Source: Candidatus Bathyarchaeota archaeon
Lineage (GTDB): Archaea; Thermoproteota; Bathyarchaeia; Bathyarchaeales; Bathycorpusculaceae
Assembly (NCBI GenBank): GCA_030630585.1
Contig: DAOVMU010000030.1
Coordinates: 1-11,063, forward strand
Direction: 5' to 3'
DNA: 11,063 nt
Shown: positions 10,980 to 11,063 of the stretch, piece by piece
Position numbering within the stretch: position 1 is the first letter of the stretch
Layout of the letters: each line of letters begins with the position of its first letter
Program-made: the position numbers and the translations under genes
The notes under the pieces: generated by a model
Seen by the model: the letters and a program-made list of their open reading frames with translations, nothing else
Told to the model about the DNA's origin: nothing
Database searches by the model: none

Positions 10980-11063
10980 TTAAGCGCGTGTCGCGCTCTT
11001 CTCTTTCAGTAGGTAATATGTCACGAGGCTCTTGGCAATCAGGTCGCCTCTACTGTTCTTAAC
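10980..11063 (-). CDS. C-terminus of an unidentified protein, partial
   Basis: On the minus strand the frame from the window edge runs 27 codons to TAA 10980-10982. It encodes a helical tail with RGDLIAKSLVTYYLLKEKS. The 5' part lies outside the window. Too little is present to name a family. A plus-strand frame (ATG 10970) also exists over the same bases but has a less protein-like composition. Confidence 0.4.
   Translation of the reverse strand, partial: VKNSRGDLIAKSLVTYYLLKEKSATRA

Noticed and set aside
1..11063. CRISPR array, insertion sequence, defence system
   Set aside because: No regularly spaced repeats, transposase motifs, terminal inverted repeats or defence-family genes were seen on either strand.

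Overview
The window reads as a piece of an archaeal chromosome. The supporting signs are TATA-like boxes 25-50 bp upstream of starts, Shine-Dalgarno sites of the GGTGA/GGAGGTGA type, some apparently leaderless genes, a long two-domain FKBP, an Ogg2-type 8-oxoguanine glycosylase, a class II tRNA-Ser without encoded CCA, and an ArsR-like regulator joined to an Hsp20. The AT-rich composition, the NosD-like surface protein and the reductive-dehalogenase-like protein would fit an uncultivated anaerobic lineage such as Bathyarchaeia. That placement is inference; no rRNA or phylogenetic marker is present.

Layout. Positions 1-811 (minus) hold the N-terminal part of a secreted parallel beta-helix protein, open at the window edge. 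A minus-strand FKBP isomerase / adenylate kinase operon follows (2337 to 918). Positions 2338-3237 contain no confident gene but do hold a candidate small ORF and a possibly broken membrane-protein gene. Next come a plus-strand coiled-coil protein starting at TTG (3238), an Ogg2 glycosylase (3831-4457, minus) and a cytoplasmic reductive-dehalogenase-like Fe-S protein (4574-5653, minus). Positions 5654-6242 carry two short candidate ORFs, one with a leaderless-type promoter. A small C-terminally anchored membrane protein (6243-6596) precedes tRNA-Ser(GCU) (6809-6893).

The second half has a 56-residue Cys/His protein (6968-7138, minus) and a SAM methyltransferase (7295-7828, minus). Both are preceded by nearly the same 23-bp promoter element. 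A thioredoxin-fold protein (7962-8396, minus) is divergent from a YkgJ-type cysteine-cluster protein (8622-9098). A winged-helix regulator and an Hsp20 (9377-10407) form a tight operon behind an inverted-repeat operator that resembles the archaeal heat-shock arrangement. The Hsp20 frame appears to start at CTG. Positions 10408-10979 have only weak candidate ORFs, and the last 84 bases hold the C-terminus of an unidentified minus-strand gene.

Most genes are housekeeping or stress functions (nucleotide balance, protein folding, oxidative DNA repair, redox, heat shock). No mobile element, CRISPR array or defence system is visible. The items most worth checking are the CTG-started Hsp20 with its operator, the shared CTAGG/TATA promoter element, and several small proteins that a length cut-off would miss.
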